Source: Streptomyces sp. NBC_00448
GTDB lineage: Bacteria; Actinomycetota; Actinomycetes; Streptomycetales; Streptomycetaceae
Direction: 5' to 3'
Assembly (NCBI RefSeq): GCF_036014115.1
Contig: NZ_CP107913.1
Location: 6,193,501-6,257,500, forward strand
DNA length: 64,000 nucleotides
Shown here one piece after another: positions 18,616-26,344 of this stretch (the stretch's first letter is position 1; every line of letters begins with the position of its first letter). Both the position numbers and the translations under genes were made by a program. The notes below the pieces were generated by a model. The model worked only from the letters and a program-made list of their open reading frames with translations, searched no databases and had not been told where the DNA came from.

Positions 18616-19773
18616 GTGACCGCAACGCCGAGCGCCGAACGTGTCGATGTCGTCTGCCTGGGCGAGTCCATGGTCACCTTCGTACCCTCCCGGCCGGGAC
18701 CGCTCGCCGACGTCCCCTCCTTCCACCGTGCCATCGGCGGCGCCGAGTCCAACGTGGCCTGCACGCTCGCCCGCGCCGGGCACACCACGAGCTGGGTGAG
18801 CCGGGTCGGCGCGGACGGTTTCGGCGACCACCTGGTGGACACCATCGCCGCGGCCGGGGTGGATGTCGGCGCGGTGCAGCGCGACCCGCGCCGGCCCACC
18901 GGCGTCTACTTCCGCACCGCGCAGGAGCGCGCCACGACGGCGGCCGGGCCGTCCGAGCGCGCCGAGGTCGTCTACTACCGCAAGGGCTCGGCTGCCTCCG
19001 CGCTGTCGCCCGCGCTGGTCCGCCGGAGCGACGTGTGGGCCGGCCGGGTGCTGCACCTGACCGGCATCACCGGTGCGCTCTCCGCGAGCTGCCGCGCCCT
19101 GATGGCCCGCCTCACCCACCGCGAACCGGGCCGCCCGCTGGTCTCCTTCGACGTCAACCACCGCCCGGCGCTGTGGCACGACGCCGACCCGTGGCAGCTC
19201 GCCGAACTGGCCCGCGGCTGCGACCTGGTCTTCGTCGGAGAGGACGAGGCGCAGGCGGCGTGGGGCCTGCCGGACGCGGACGCGGTACGGGCCGCGCTGC
19301 CGGAACCGGCGATGCTCGTGGTCAAGCAGGGCGCGGCCGGGGCGACGGTGTTCACGTCCGCGGGGGCGGAGCTGCCGGAGGGGCTGGGGGATCTGGGGGA
19401 CCTGAGCGCCCTGGGTGTCCTGGACGGTTCGAGCGGCGCGGGCGGTTCGGGCGGGCCTGGCGGTGATTCGGGGCGGGGCGGCGTCCGGCTCCAGGTGCCG
19501 GCGCCCGCCGTGGACGTGGTCGCGCACGTCGGCGCGGGTGACGCCTTCGCCGCCGGGTTCCTGTCCGCGACGCTGCGCGGGCTGCCGCTGCGGGACCGGA
19601 TGCGGCACGGCCACCTGCTGGCCGCCGCCGCGCTGACCGTCGCCGACGACCTGGCGGTTCCGCCGGACCGGGCCCGTACCGACGCGTTGGCCGCGCTGGA
19701 CGACGCCGCATGGGGCAGACTGCGGCTGGGCCCGGGGTGGACGCGGGACGCGGGCGGAGAGGTGCCGGGATGA
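18616..19773 (+). CDS. PfkB family sugar kinase (2-keto-3-deoxygluconate kinase-like)
   Basis: The 385-residue ribokinase-family protein has VVCLGESMVTFVP at the N-terminus, FHRAIGGAESNVA (first PfkB signature region), FDVNHRPALW, VFVGEDEAQ, LVVKQGAAGA and the catalytic anion-hole motif VAHVGAGDAFAAGFL. Similarity of GESMVTF and GGAESNVA favours 2-keto-3-deoxygluconate-type kinases; the natural substrate is not proven. A roughly 45-residue Leu/Gly/Ser-rich insert (near 19375-19490) precedes the ATP-binding lobe end and is unusual. GTG 18616 follows GAGGAGCGGAG. Its stop overlaps the IclR start by four bases (ATGA). Confidence 0.88.
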   Translation: MTATPSAERVDVVCLGESMVTFVPSRPGPLADVPSFHRAIGGAESNVACTLARAGHTTSWVSRVGADGFGDHLVDTIAAAGVDVGAVQRDPRRPTGVYFRTAQERATTAAGPSERAEVVYYRKGSAASALSPALVRRSDVWAGRVLHLTGITGALSASCRALMARLTHREPGRPLVSFDVNHRPALWHDADPWQLAELARGCDLVFVGEDEAQAAWGLPDADAVRAALPEPAMLVVKQGAAGATVFTSAGAELPEGLGDLGDLSALGVLDGSSGAGGSGGPGGDSGRGGVRLQVPAPAVDVVAHVGAGDAFAAGFLSATLRGLPLRDRMRHGHLLAAAALTVADDLAVPPDRARTDALAALDDAAWGRLRLGPGWTRDAGGEVPG

Positions 19774-20624
19774 GCCAGACCGTGGACCGGGCGCTGAGCA
19801 TCCTGCCGCTGCTCGCCGAGGGGCCGGCCGGGCTCGAACAGGTCGCCACCCGGCTCGACGTGCACAAGTCGACCGCGCTGCGGCTGCTGCGCACCCTGCA
19901 CGAACACGGCCTGGTCTACCGCCAGCAGGACCAGCGCTACCGGCTCGGCGCGCGGCTGTTCGCGCTCGCCCAGCAGGCCGTCGAGGCGCTGGACATCCGG
20001 GAGATCGCCCACCCGCACCTGGCCGCGCTCAACGAACGCACCGGCCACACCGTGCACCTGGCGGTGTACGAGCAGGGCGAAGTGGTCTACATCGACAAGG
20101 TGGACAGCCGCTACCCGGTGCGGATGTACTCCCGGGTCGGCCGCCCGGTCGCCATCACGGTGGCCGCCGTCGCCAAGCTGCTCCTCGCCGACCTGCCGGA
20201 GCCCGAGCGGCGGGCGGTCGCCGAACGGCTGGACTACCCGCGCTACACCGCCCGTTCGACGCCGGACGCGGCCGCGTTCCTCGCCGAGCTGGCGCGGGTG
20301 CGCGAGCAGGGCTGGGCGAGCGACCTCGGCGGCCACGAGGAGTCCATCAACTGCGTCGGCGCGCCGATCCACGGCCCGGACGGCCGGGTCTGCGCCGCGA
20401 TGTCGCTGTCCGCGCCCAACGTGGTGGTCGGCGCAGACGAGTTGCTGCGGCTACGCCCGCTGATCCTGCGTACCGCACACGCGGTGGGCGAGGAACTGTG
20501 CGGCAGGCACGGGAGCGGACGCGACGAGTACGAAGAGCCCGACGGACGCGACCGCCCCGATGGGAGCGACCGCCCCGACGACGCCGCGCACCTCGCGGAC
20601 CACCACGACGCGGACCACGACTGA
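19770..20624 (+). CDS. IclR family transcriptional regulator
   Basis: The 284-residue protein starts with a winged helix-turn-helix (TVDRALSILPLLAEGPAGLEQ onward, VATRLDVHKSTALRLLRTLHEHGLV) and continues with the IclR effector domain (HLAALNERTGHTVHLAVYEQGEVVYIDKV, PVAITVAAVAKLLLA, CVGAPIHGPDGRVCAAMSLSAP). It is translationally coupled to the kinase. The likely target is the divergent promoter with the GTTGCA/TGCAAC palindrome. The last 35 residues form an unusual Asp/His/Arg-rich tail with repeats (GRDRPDGSDRPDD, then several His-Asp), outside the family fold. ATG 19770 with GGAGAGG upstream. Confidence 0.93.
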   Translation: MSQTVDRALSILPLLAEGPAGLEQVATRLDVHKSTALRLLRTLHEHGLVYRQQDQRYRLGARLFALAQQAVEALDIREIAHPHLAALNERTGHTVHLAVYEQGEVVYIDKVDSRYPVRMYSRVGRPVAITVAAVAKLLLADLPEPERRAVAERLDYPRYTARSTPDAAAFLAELARVREQGWASDLGGHEESINCVGAPIHGPDGRVCAAMSLSAPNVVVGADELLRLRPLILRTAHAVGEELCGRHGSGRDEYEEPDGRDRPDGSDRPDDAAHLADHHDADHD

Positions 20625-20725
20625 CGCCACGGCCCGCGCCACGGCCACGCCACGACCCACACCACGTCTCCCGACCCACCCACGACTCCCCTCCCCGACG
20701 AACCGAGCAACGAGGACACCGACGC

Positions 20726-21169
20726 ATGAGCGACCAGCCCGAGACCGGCACCGACCGGCTTCCGCGCCTGACCAAGACCGCGATCACCCCGCCCACGCAC
20801 ACCGCGCCCCCGGCGAAGTTCTCGCACGGCGTCCGCAAGGGCAACATCCTCCAGGTCGCCGGCCAGGTCGGCTTCCTGCCCGCCGTCGAGGGCCAGGCCC
20901 CGACCCCGGCCGGCCCGACCCTGCGCGAGCAGACGCTCCAGACCCTGGAGAACGTCCACTCCGTGCTGACCGCCGGCGGCGCGAGCTGGGAGGACGTGGT
21001 GATGGTGCGGGTCTACCTCACCGACACCGCGCACTTCGCCGAGCTGAACGACCTCTACAACGCCTACTTCGCCGACCTGGAGCAGCCGCCCGCGGCCCGC
21101 ACGACGGTCTACGTCGGCCTGCCCGCCGGCCTGCTGATCGAGATCGACGCGCTGGCCGTACTGGGCTGA
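20726..21169 (+). CDS. ridA: RidA family reactive-intermediate deaminase
   Basis: A 147-residue YjgF/YER057c/UK114 protein: FSHGVRKGNILQVAGQVGF, LREQTLQTLENVHSVLTAGG, VVMVRVYLTD, and the C-terminal PPAARTTVYVGLPAGLLIEIDALA with the conserved Arg that binds the substrate carboxylate and the E-I-D-A motif. RidA hydrolyses the enamine/imine intermediates released by PLP-dependent deaminases, so its place in a cluster with a D-serine-dehydratase-like enzyme is functionally coherent. ATG 20726 has GAGGA upstream; the gap after iclR is about 100 nt, so it may use read-through or its own promoter. Ends at a strong hairpin. Confidence 0.93.
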   Translation: MSDQPETGTDRLPRLTKTAITPPTHTAPPAKFSHGVRKGNILQVAGQVGFLPAVEGQAPTPAGPTLREQTLQTLENVHSVLTAGGASWEDVVMVRVYLTDTAHFAELNDLYNAYFADLEQPPAARTTVYVGLPAGLLIEIDALAVLG

Positions 21170-21190
21170 ACCGCGGCTTCTTCCCACGGC

Positions 21191-21224
21191 GAAGGGAGCA
21201 CCCCAAGTGCGGGGCGCTCCCTTC
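21191..21224 (+). terminator. Terminator after ridA
   Basis: GAAGGGAGC-A-CCCC (21191-21204) pairs with GGGG-C-GCTCCCTTC (21211-21224): 13 base pairs with one mismatch and a 6-nt loop, 21 nt after the ridA stop codon. It probably also serves the convergent chitinase gene. Confidence 0.75.
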
Positions 21225-21240
21225 GTGTTGGTGCGGTTGG

Positions 21241-21288
21241 TGCAGACGTGCCTACGTGCCTACGTGCAGACGTGCAGACGTGCCTACG
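21241..21288. repeat. 8-bp tandem repeat at the chitinase 3' end
   Basis: About five to six copies of an 8-bp unit (ACGTGCCT or ACGTGCAG) run in tandem and reach into the stop codon of the chitinase gene (TAG at 21286-21284). The two variants alternate in blocks, as left by slippage. Confidence 0.8.
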
Positions 21289-22801
21289 ACATCGCGTGGA
21301 CGTGGGCGCCCACCGTGTTGGACCAGGAATTCCCGTTGGAGGCGTCCCAGTTCGTGGACCAGGTCATGGCGCCGCGAATGGTGGGCCACTTGGCCGACGG
21401 GTGGAAGGTGCCGCAGTTGGTGCCGCTGGCAAGGCAGTCGAGCGCGTTGTCGACCACCGACGGCGAGACGTATCCGGAGCCGGCCGCGCTGGTGGAGGCG
21501 GGGGTGCCGATGCCGACCTGGGACGGGTCGAGCCCGGCCTGGATCGCGGTGCAGGCCAGCGTGGTGATGAAGTCCACGGTGCCCTCGCTGTAGACCCCGC
21601 CGTCGCAGCCGTTCATCGAACCGCTGTTGTAGTACTGCGTGTTGACGACGGTGAGGATGTCCTTGATGTTCAGCGCGGTGGCCAGGTAGTCACTGGACGG
21701 CGACAGCATGTCGATGGTCTGCGGCGCCATCGTGATGATCAGCCCGGAGCCCGCCTTCGCGCTGAGGCTGTGCAGCGCCTGCGACATGTAGGTCGGGTCG
21801 ATCCCGTTCTCCAGGTCGATGTCCACGCCGTTGAAGCCGTACGTCTGCATCAGGGTGTAGACGCTGTTGGCGAAGTTCGTCGCCGAGGCGGAGTCGCGCA
21901 CCGAGATGGTGCCGTCCTGCCCGCCGACGGAGATGACCACCTTCTTGCCCGCCGCCTGCTTGGCGGCGATGTCCGCCTTGAACTGCGCCTCGCTGTAGTT
22001 GAGCGAGGGGTCCAGGGAGAAGCTGACCGCGCCGGGCGTGGTGGTGGCGGTCGCGAAGGCCACGGCGATGATGTCGTACTGGTTCTGCACCTGCGCGATG
22101 GTCTGCACGGTCGCGCCGTTGGAGAAGTCCTGCCAGTACCCGGTCACCGCGTGCTTGGGCAGGTCGCCGGCCGGCGGGCTGGTCGGCGGCGTGGTGGGGG
22201 GAGTGGTGGGCGGCGTCGTCGGGGGCGTGGTCGGCGGGGTGGTCGCGGTGCCGCCCGGGCCGGACAGGGTGACATCGTCGGCGTAGTAGGCGGGTTGGCC
22301 GTACCAGCCGTGCGTGTAGACGGTCACCGAGGTGGTGCTCGCGCCGGTGGTGAAGTCGACGCTGAGCTGGGAGTAGGAGGAGGCGCTCGGCGTCCAGGTG
22401 GACGGGTCGGTGCCGCCGGTGCCGGTCGCGCCGAGGTAGACGTACGACCCCTGCACCCACGCGCTCAGCGTGTAGGCGGAGTTGGGCTGCACGCTGATGG
22501 TCTGCTGGCACTGGGCGGTGTCGCTGCCGGACGGGGTGGCCTTCAGCGCGCTCGACCCGGAGTGCACCGGGGTGGAGACGGCCGCACCGCTGCCGGCGGA
22601 GCAGGTCCAGCCGGAAAGGCCGCTCTCGAAGCCGGAGTTGGCCACCAGATTGGTGGTGGCGGCGGAGGCGGCGCCCTCCGTGACGAGCGCGACGCCGGAG
22701 CCGATCACGGCCGCGGCGCTCAGCCCGGCGATCAGCCTGCGCTTGAGGGTTGCTCTCGACTTCGCATGGCTCGCTCGATTCGCGTGCGATGCACGTTCCA
22801 C
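21284..22801 (-). CDS. Secreted GH18 chitinase with N-terminal carbohydrate-binding module
   Basis: The 505-residue exoenzyme has a signal peptide (KRRLIAGLSAAAVIG core, cleavage near AASAA), a carbohydrate-binding module of the CBM4/9/16 beta-sandwich type (NLVANSGFESGLSGW to YYADDVTLSG, about residues 48-185), a Thr-Pro linker of TTPP repeats, and a GH18 catalytic barrel with SVGG and FNGVDIDLENG near residue 325, containing the DxDxE catalytic signature. The C-terminus has a disulfide-like Cys pair (CLASGTNC). It cleaves chitin to oligomers outside the cell. GTG 22801 has AGGAGG at ideal spacing; the 26-codon longer frame is not needed. A DasR-like site lies 95 nt upstream. Confidence 0.93.
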   Translation of the reverse strand: MERASHANRASHAKSRATLKRRLIAGLSAAAVIGSGVALVTEGAASAATTNLVANSGFESGLSGWTCSAGSGAAVSTPVHSGSSALKATPSGSDTAQCQQTISVQPNSAYTLSAWVQGSYVYLGATGTGGTDPSTWTPSASSYSQLSVDFTTGASTTSVTVYTHGWYGQPAYYADDVTLSGPGGTATTPPTTPPTTPPTTPPTTPPTSPPAGDLPKHAVTGYWQDFSNGATVQTIAQVQNQYDIIAVAFATATTTPGAVSFSLDPSLNYSEAQFKADIAAKQAAGKKVVISVGGQDGTISVRDSASATNFANSVYTLMQTYGFNGVDIDLENGIDPTYMSQALHSLSAKAGSGLIITMAPQTIDMLSPSSDYLATALNIKDILTVVNTQYYNSGSMNGCDGGVYSEGTVDFITTLACTAIQAGLDPSQVGIGTPASTSAAGSGYVSPSVVDNALDCLASGTNCGTFHPSAKWPTIRGAMTWSTNWDASNGNSWSNTVGAHVHAMS

Positions 22802-22895
22802 GACTGCCTCCTGGGGGCAAGGAGTTGGGGGGTGGTGGGGTGTGCGGGTGACCCGGGTGCCCACGGATGGCATGGACACACGTAATAGGGAGAAA

Positions 22896-22911
22896 GTTGG
22901 TCCAGACCAAT
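22896..22911. promoter_or_regulatory. dre-like DasR binding site of the chitinase gene
   Basis: TTGGTC-CA-GACCAA (22897-22910) closely matches the dre consensus ACTGGTCTAGACCACT bound by DasR, the GntR repressor of chitin and N-acetylglucosamine use in streptomycetes. A TTGACA (22922-22917, minus strand) directly upstream gives a possible -35, which would place the site inside the promoter. Confidence 0.75.
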
Positions 22912-23070
22912 CCGGTTGTCAAGACCTCTGATGGACACCGGTCGTTCACCTCGTTCGATCCGCAACTTTCCGCGCCCAACTCGCTACACATCGATAAGCT
23001 GACGACCGCGTACGGCCAGGCGGACCCCACTCGACCCGGACCGCCGCGCGCAGATGGGGAGGGGTGCCGC

Positions 23071-23919
23071 ATGCCGAGCGTCATCACGGTGACCGCGGAC
23101 GACCTCGCGCTCCCGCTGGAGGAGCAGGTGGTGCGCACCTCCACCGCGCTGGACATGCACGGCCACCTGGTCGCGCTCGCCCCGGCCGAGGCCGACGACC
23201 CGGCCCGGCGCCGGATGCACACCGTCCGCTCCGCGCTGGAGGGCGACCGGATCGCGATCGTGCCGCTGGCCCTGCCGCCGCTGGCCCGCACCCTGCTCGG
23301 CGAGCAGTTACGGCAGCTGTCCGGCACGGACCTAGGGCCCGGCGTGCTGGCCGGTGCCGCCCGCCTGCTGTCGTACTACCTGCACTCCGGCGCGCTGCTC
23401 GCGTCGGTCAGCAAGCTGGACCGGGTGCCGGTGAGCGTCGGCAGCCACGTCAAGTCCCTCGTGCCCGGGCGGCACTTCGCGGTGGTCGCGCACCCCGAGC
23501 CGTACCTGGGCGAGGCCGACGCGGAGCACGTGCCGCCCGGGCCCGGCTACCAGACGCAGCTCGCGGTGGCCGGAAACGGCCTCGACCCCGGCTGGGTGGC
23601 CGGGCCGCTCGCCGCCGGCTGGCGCACCCAGCATCTGCGCGAGGTTCCGCTGCCGCCCGACTCGGCCCGCTGGTGGGGGACTTCACGGCTGGTCGAGTTC
23701 ACCGCGTACATCGCCGACGTCGGCATGCTCTACCAGCTCGTCACCTCGGTGCGGCGCGACACCTGCACCTGGTGCGGGCTCGAAGTCATCGGCGACCAGT
23801 GCCTGTTCTGCGCCACCCGGATCAACGATCGCGGCACCCCGGCCAAGCACGCCGCCCGTCCGCCCGGCACGGCGGTCGAGACACCGCGCCGCCCCCAACT
23901 CGAACCCCACAAGCGATAG
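23071..23919 (+). CDS. Conserved Tad-locus protein with C-terminal zinc ribbon, TTA-containing
   Basis: This 282-residue protein of unknown function is recognised only as the usual first gene of Streptomyces Tad/Flp loci. No catalytic motif is seen. It is soluble by composition. Near the C-terminus CTWCGLEVIGDQCLFC provides two CxxC knuckles, a probable zinc ribbon, followed by a basic Pro-rich tail. Codon 80 (23308-23310) is TTA, the rare leucine codon read by the bldA tRNA in Streptomyces, so translation may depend on developmental bldA expression. ATG 23071 follows GGGGAGGGG. The next gene, cpaB, starts 12 nt after its stop, so they are probably co-transcribed. Confidence 0.8.
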   Translation: MPSVITVTADDLALPLEEQVVRTSTALDMHGHLVALAPAEADDPARRRMHTVRSALEGDRIAIVPLALPPLARTLLGEQLRQLSGTDLGPGVLAGAARLLSYYLHSGALLASVSKLDRVPVSVGSHVKSLVPGRHFAVVAHPEPYLGEADAEHVPPGPGYQTQLAVAGNGLDPGWVAGPLAAGWRTQHLREVPLPPDSARWWGTSRLVEFTAYIADVGMLYQLVTSVRRDTCTWCGLEVIGDQCLFCATRINDRGTPAKHAARPPGTAVETPRRPQLEPHKR

Positions 23920-23931
23920 GTCCACCCGCAC

Positions 23932-24666
23932 ATGAACTCACGTCAGCGCCGTGGCGTCGTCCTCCTGGTGGTCTCCGTGGTCTGCGCGGTGGCCGCCTTC
24001 GCCGGGGTGCTCGCCGTCGTCAGCAACGCCCGCTCCCAGGTGGGCCAGAAGGTGACGGCGTACGAACTGTCGTCGGACGTGCCCGCGTACACCGCGCTGG
24101 ACTCCTCCAAGGTGCACCGGATATCGATGCCGAAACGGTGGCTGCCGGACACCGCTGTCCGCGACCTCGGCGAGTTCCAGGGGAAGATCGCCGCGGTGCC
24201 GCTGAAGAAGGGCTCGCTGCTGGAGTCCGACATGGTCGCCGCCCGGCCCGAACTCAAGCCCGGGCAGATGGAGATCGCCATCATGATCGACGCGGAGACC
24301 GGCGTCGCGGGCAAGATCACCCCCGGCGCCCGGGTGAACATCTTCGCCACCTTCGCCGGCCGCAAGGACACCGACCCCGACGTCTCGAAGATCATCGTGG
24401 CCGGCGCGCAGGTCCTCGACGTCGGCCAGATCAAGGCGTTCGACAAGAACGAGGACGCGCAGCGGCTGTCCGAGGAAGGCGTCCCGATCACCTTCGCGCT
24501 CGATGCCCAGGACGCCCAACGCGTCGCGTACGCCGAGTCGTTCGCGGAACACGTCCGGCTCGCCCTGGTCGCCCCCGGTGACACCGCGGCCCCGCCGGAC
24601 AGCGACCGCACCTACACGCTCTCCGGCGACACGTCGGCGGCGTCCACGTCGGGAGCCGCGCGATGA
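23932..24666 (+). CDS. cpaB: CpaB/RcpC-type Flp pilus assembly protein
   Basis: The 244-residue protein has an N-terminal membrane anchor (VVLLVVSVVCAVAAFAGVLAV), a SAF domain (LSSDVPAYTALDSSKVHRI, MVAARPELKPGQM) and a C-terminal RcpC-like beta domain (AGKITPGARVNIFATF). CpaB/RcpC proteins act at the envelope in assembly of Tad pili. In this monoderm setting the protein would lie outside the membrane and contact the cell wall. It is followed with a 4-nt overlap by a micro-ORF and then by the CpaE-like ATPase. ATG 23932; ribosome site weak, consistent with coupling to the upstream gene. Confidence 0.88.
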   Translation: MNSRQRRGVVLLVVSVVCAVAAFAGVLAVVSNARSQVGQKVTAYELSSDVPAYTALDSSKVHRISMPKRWLPDTAVRDLGEFQGKIAAVPLKKGSLLESDMVAARPELKPGQMEIAIMIDAETGVAGKITPGARVNIFATFAGRKDTDPDVSKIIVAGAQVLDVGQIKAFDKNEDAQRLSEEGVPITFALDAQDAQRVAYAESFAEHVRLALVAPGDTAAPPDSDRTYTLSGDTSAASTSGAAR

Positions 24667-24758
24667 GGCCGGGCGCGGTCGGGCCGGGCACGGTCGGGCC
24701 GGGCGTGGTCCGGCCGGGCGAGACGAGGCCGGGCGCGGCCATGGGAGGGCCGAGATGA
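24663..24758 (+). CDS. 31-residue micro-ORF with pentapeptide repeats, coupled to cpaB and cpaE
   Basis: The ORF begins with an ATG overlapping the cpaB stop (ATGA at 24663-24666) and ends with a TGA overlapping the ATG of the next gene (24755-24758). It encodes five pentapeptides (RPGAV, GPGTV, GPGVV, RPGET, RPGAA) and a short MGGPR tail; at DNA level there are five 15-bp units (24666-24740). Too short and simple for homology-based assignment. It may be a translated coupling bridge produced by repeat expansion, or a real small protein. The internal GGGAGG near its end also serves as ribosome site for the ATPase gene. Confidence 0.45.
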   Translation: MRPGAVGPGTVGPGVVRPGETRPGAAMGGPR

Positions 24759-26344
24759 CCGTACGCATCCTCGCCGGCACCGCCGACGCCGACGCCGCCC
24801 GCGCGCTGGTCGGGCTGCTCGGCCAGCTCCCGGGCGCCGAGCCCGCCCCCGCCCTGCCCAACTCCACCGCGCTGCTCGACGCCCTCGCCCGGGCCGCCGA
24901 GGCGGGCGTCGACGAACTGCCCGAAGTCGTCGTCGTGCACGACCTGATCGGGCCGATGCCCGCGCTCGACCTGGTGCGGGACGTGGCGCTGCGCTTCCCC
25001 GCGGTCGGCGTGGTGCTGCTCACCGCCGACCCGAGCCCGGCGATGCTGGCCTCCGCGATGAACTCCGGCGCCCGCGGGGTGATCGGAATGCCGCTCGCCT
25101 ACGACGAGTTGGGCGCCCGAGTGGAGGCCGCCGCGTCCTGGGCGGAGGGGGTGCGCCGGCACCTCGCGCCGGGCCGGGCCGCGCTGCCCGCCGTCGCCGG
25201 CGGCACCCTGGTCGCGGTGGCCGGCGCCAAGGGCGGTGTCGGCACCACCGTCATCGCCGTCCAACTAGCCCTGGCCGCACACGCGTCGGGCCGCTCCACC
25301 GCCCTGGTCGACCTCGACCTGCAGGGCGGCGACGTCGCCTCGTACCTCGACGTCCAGTTCCGCCGCTCCATCGCCGACCTGGCCGACATCGCCGACGTCT
25401 CCTCGCGCGTTCTGAACGACGCGATGTACGTCCACGAGTCCGGGCTGGCGCTGCTGCTCGCCCCCGCCGACGGCGAGCGCGGCGAGGACGTCACCGACCG
25501 TGCCGCCCGCCTGGTGCTGACCGCCCTGCGGCAGCGGTACGAAGTGGTCGTCGTCGACTGCGGCACCCAGGTCACCAGTGCCAACGCGGTCGCCGTCGAG
25601 ACCGCCGACACCGCCGTGCTGGTCACCACCCCCGACGTCGTCGCCGTGCGCGCCGCCAAGCGGATGGTGCGGATGTGGGACCGGCTGCAGATCCGCAAGC
25701 CCCAGGACACCACCGCCGCGGTGAACCGGCACACCCGGGGCAGCGAGATCCAGCCCTCGCTGATCGGCCGGATCACCGGCTCCAGGATCGCCGAGTCCGC
25801 CATCCCGGCCGGCTTCCGCGAACTCCAGCCCGTCATCGACGCGGGGCGGCTGCACGACCTCGACGCGCGCTCCACCGTACGCACCGGAATCTGGACGCTG
25901 GCGGGGGAGCTGGGCCTGGTCACCGGCGCGACGCTGCCGGCCGGGCGGTCCGGGAAGCGGCTGCGCCGGGCCGACCGCGACCGAGGCCAGGTCACCCTGG
26001 AGACGCTGGGCATGACGCCGGTCATCCTGATCACCCTCATCCTGGTCTGGCAGGCCGTGCTGGCCGGCTACACCTTCACCCTCGCGGGCAACGCCGCCGA
26101 CCAGGCCGCCCGCGCCGCCGCCGTCGGCGCCGACTACCGTGCGGCCGCGGCCAGTGACCTCCCCGGCGCCTGGGCCTCCGACATGCAGGGCCCCACCGCC
26201 GACCGCTCCCAGGACGGCCAGGTCTCCGTCACCCTCGGCCTCAAGGTCCCCGTCCTGTTCCCCGGCGCCATCGACTTCCCCGTCACCGTGCACGGCCACG
26301 CGAGCACCGTGGACGAGACGGCCGGCGAGGGGACCACGCCATGA
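24755..26344 (+). CDS. CpaE/TadZ-type ATPase fused to a TadE-like segment
   Basis: The 529-residue protein starts with a receiver-like domain (about 1-130; VRILAGTADADAARAL, VVVVHDLIG, VVLLTADP, MPLAYDELG) and continues with a MinD/ParA-type ATPase of the CpaE/TadZ group: deviant Walker A VAGAKGGVGTTVIAVQLA, STALVDLDLQGGDVAS, YEVVVVDCGTQVT. These proteins localise Tad pilus assembly sites. After about residue 405 a different module follows, DRGQVTLETLGMTPVILI with a long hydrophobic helix and AADQAARAAAVGA, the pattern of TadE-like pseudopilin N-termini. Such a fusion is not typical of the ATPase family, which ends near residue 400. ATG 24755 has GGGAGGG upstream; 4-nt overlap with the following tadE-like gene. 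Confidence 0.82.
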   Translation: MTVRILAGTADADAARALVGLLGQLPGAEPAPALPNSTALLDALARAAEAGVDELPEVVVVHDLIGPMPALDLVRDVALRFPAVGVVLLTADPSPAMLASAMNSGARGVIGMPLAYDELGARVEAAASWAEGVRRHLAPGRAALPAVAGGTLVAVAGAKGGVGTTVIAVQLALAAHASGRSTALVDLDLQGGDVASYLDVQFRRSIADLADIADVSSRVLNDAMYVHESGLALLLAPADGERGEDVTDRAARLVLTALRQRYEVVVVDCGTQVTSANAVAVETADTAVLVTTPDVVAVRAAKRMVRMWDRLQIRKPQDTTAAVNRHTRGSEIQPSLIGRITGSRIAESAIPAGFRELQPVIDAGRLHDLDARSTVRTGIWTLAGELGLVTGATLPAGRSGKRLRRADRDRGQVTLETLGMTPVILITLILVWQAVLAGYTFTLAGNAADQAARAAAVGADYRAAAASDLPGAWASDMQGPTADRSQDGQVSVTLGLKVPVLFPGAIDFPVTVHGHASTVDETAGEGTTP

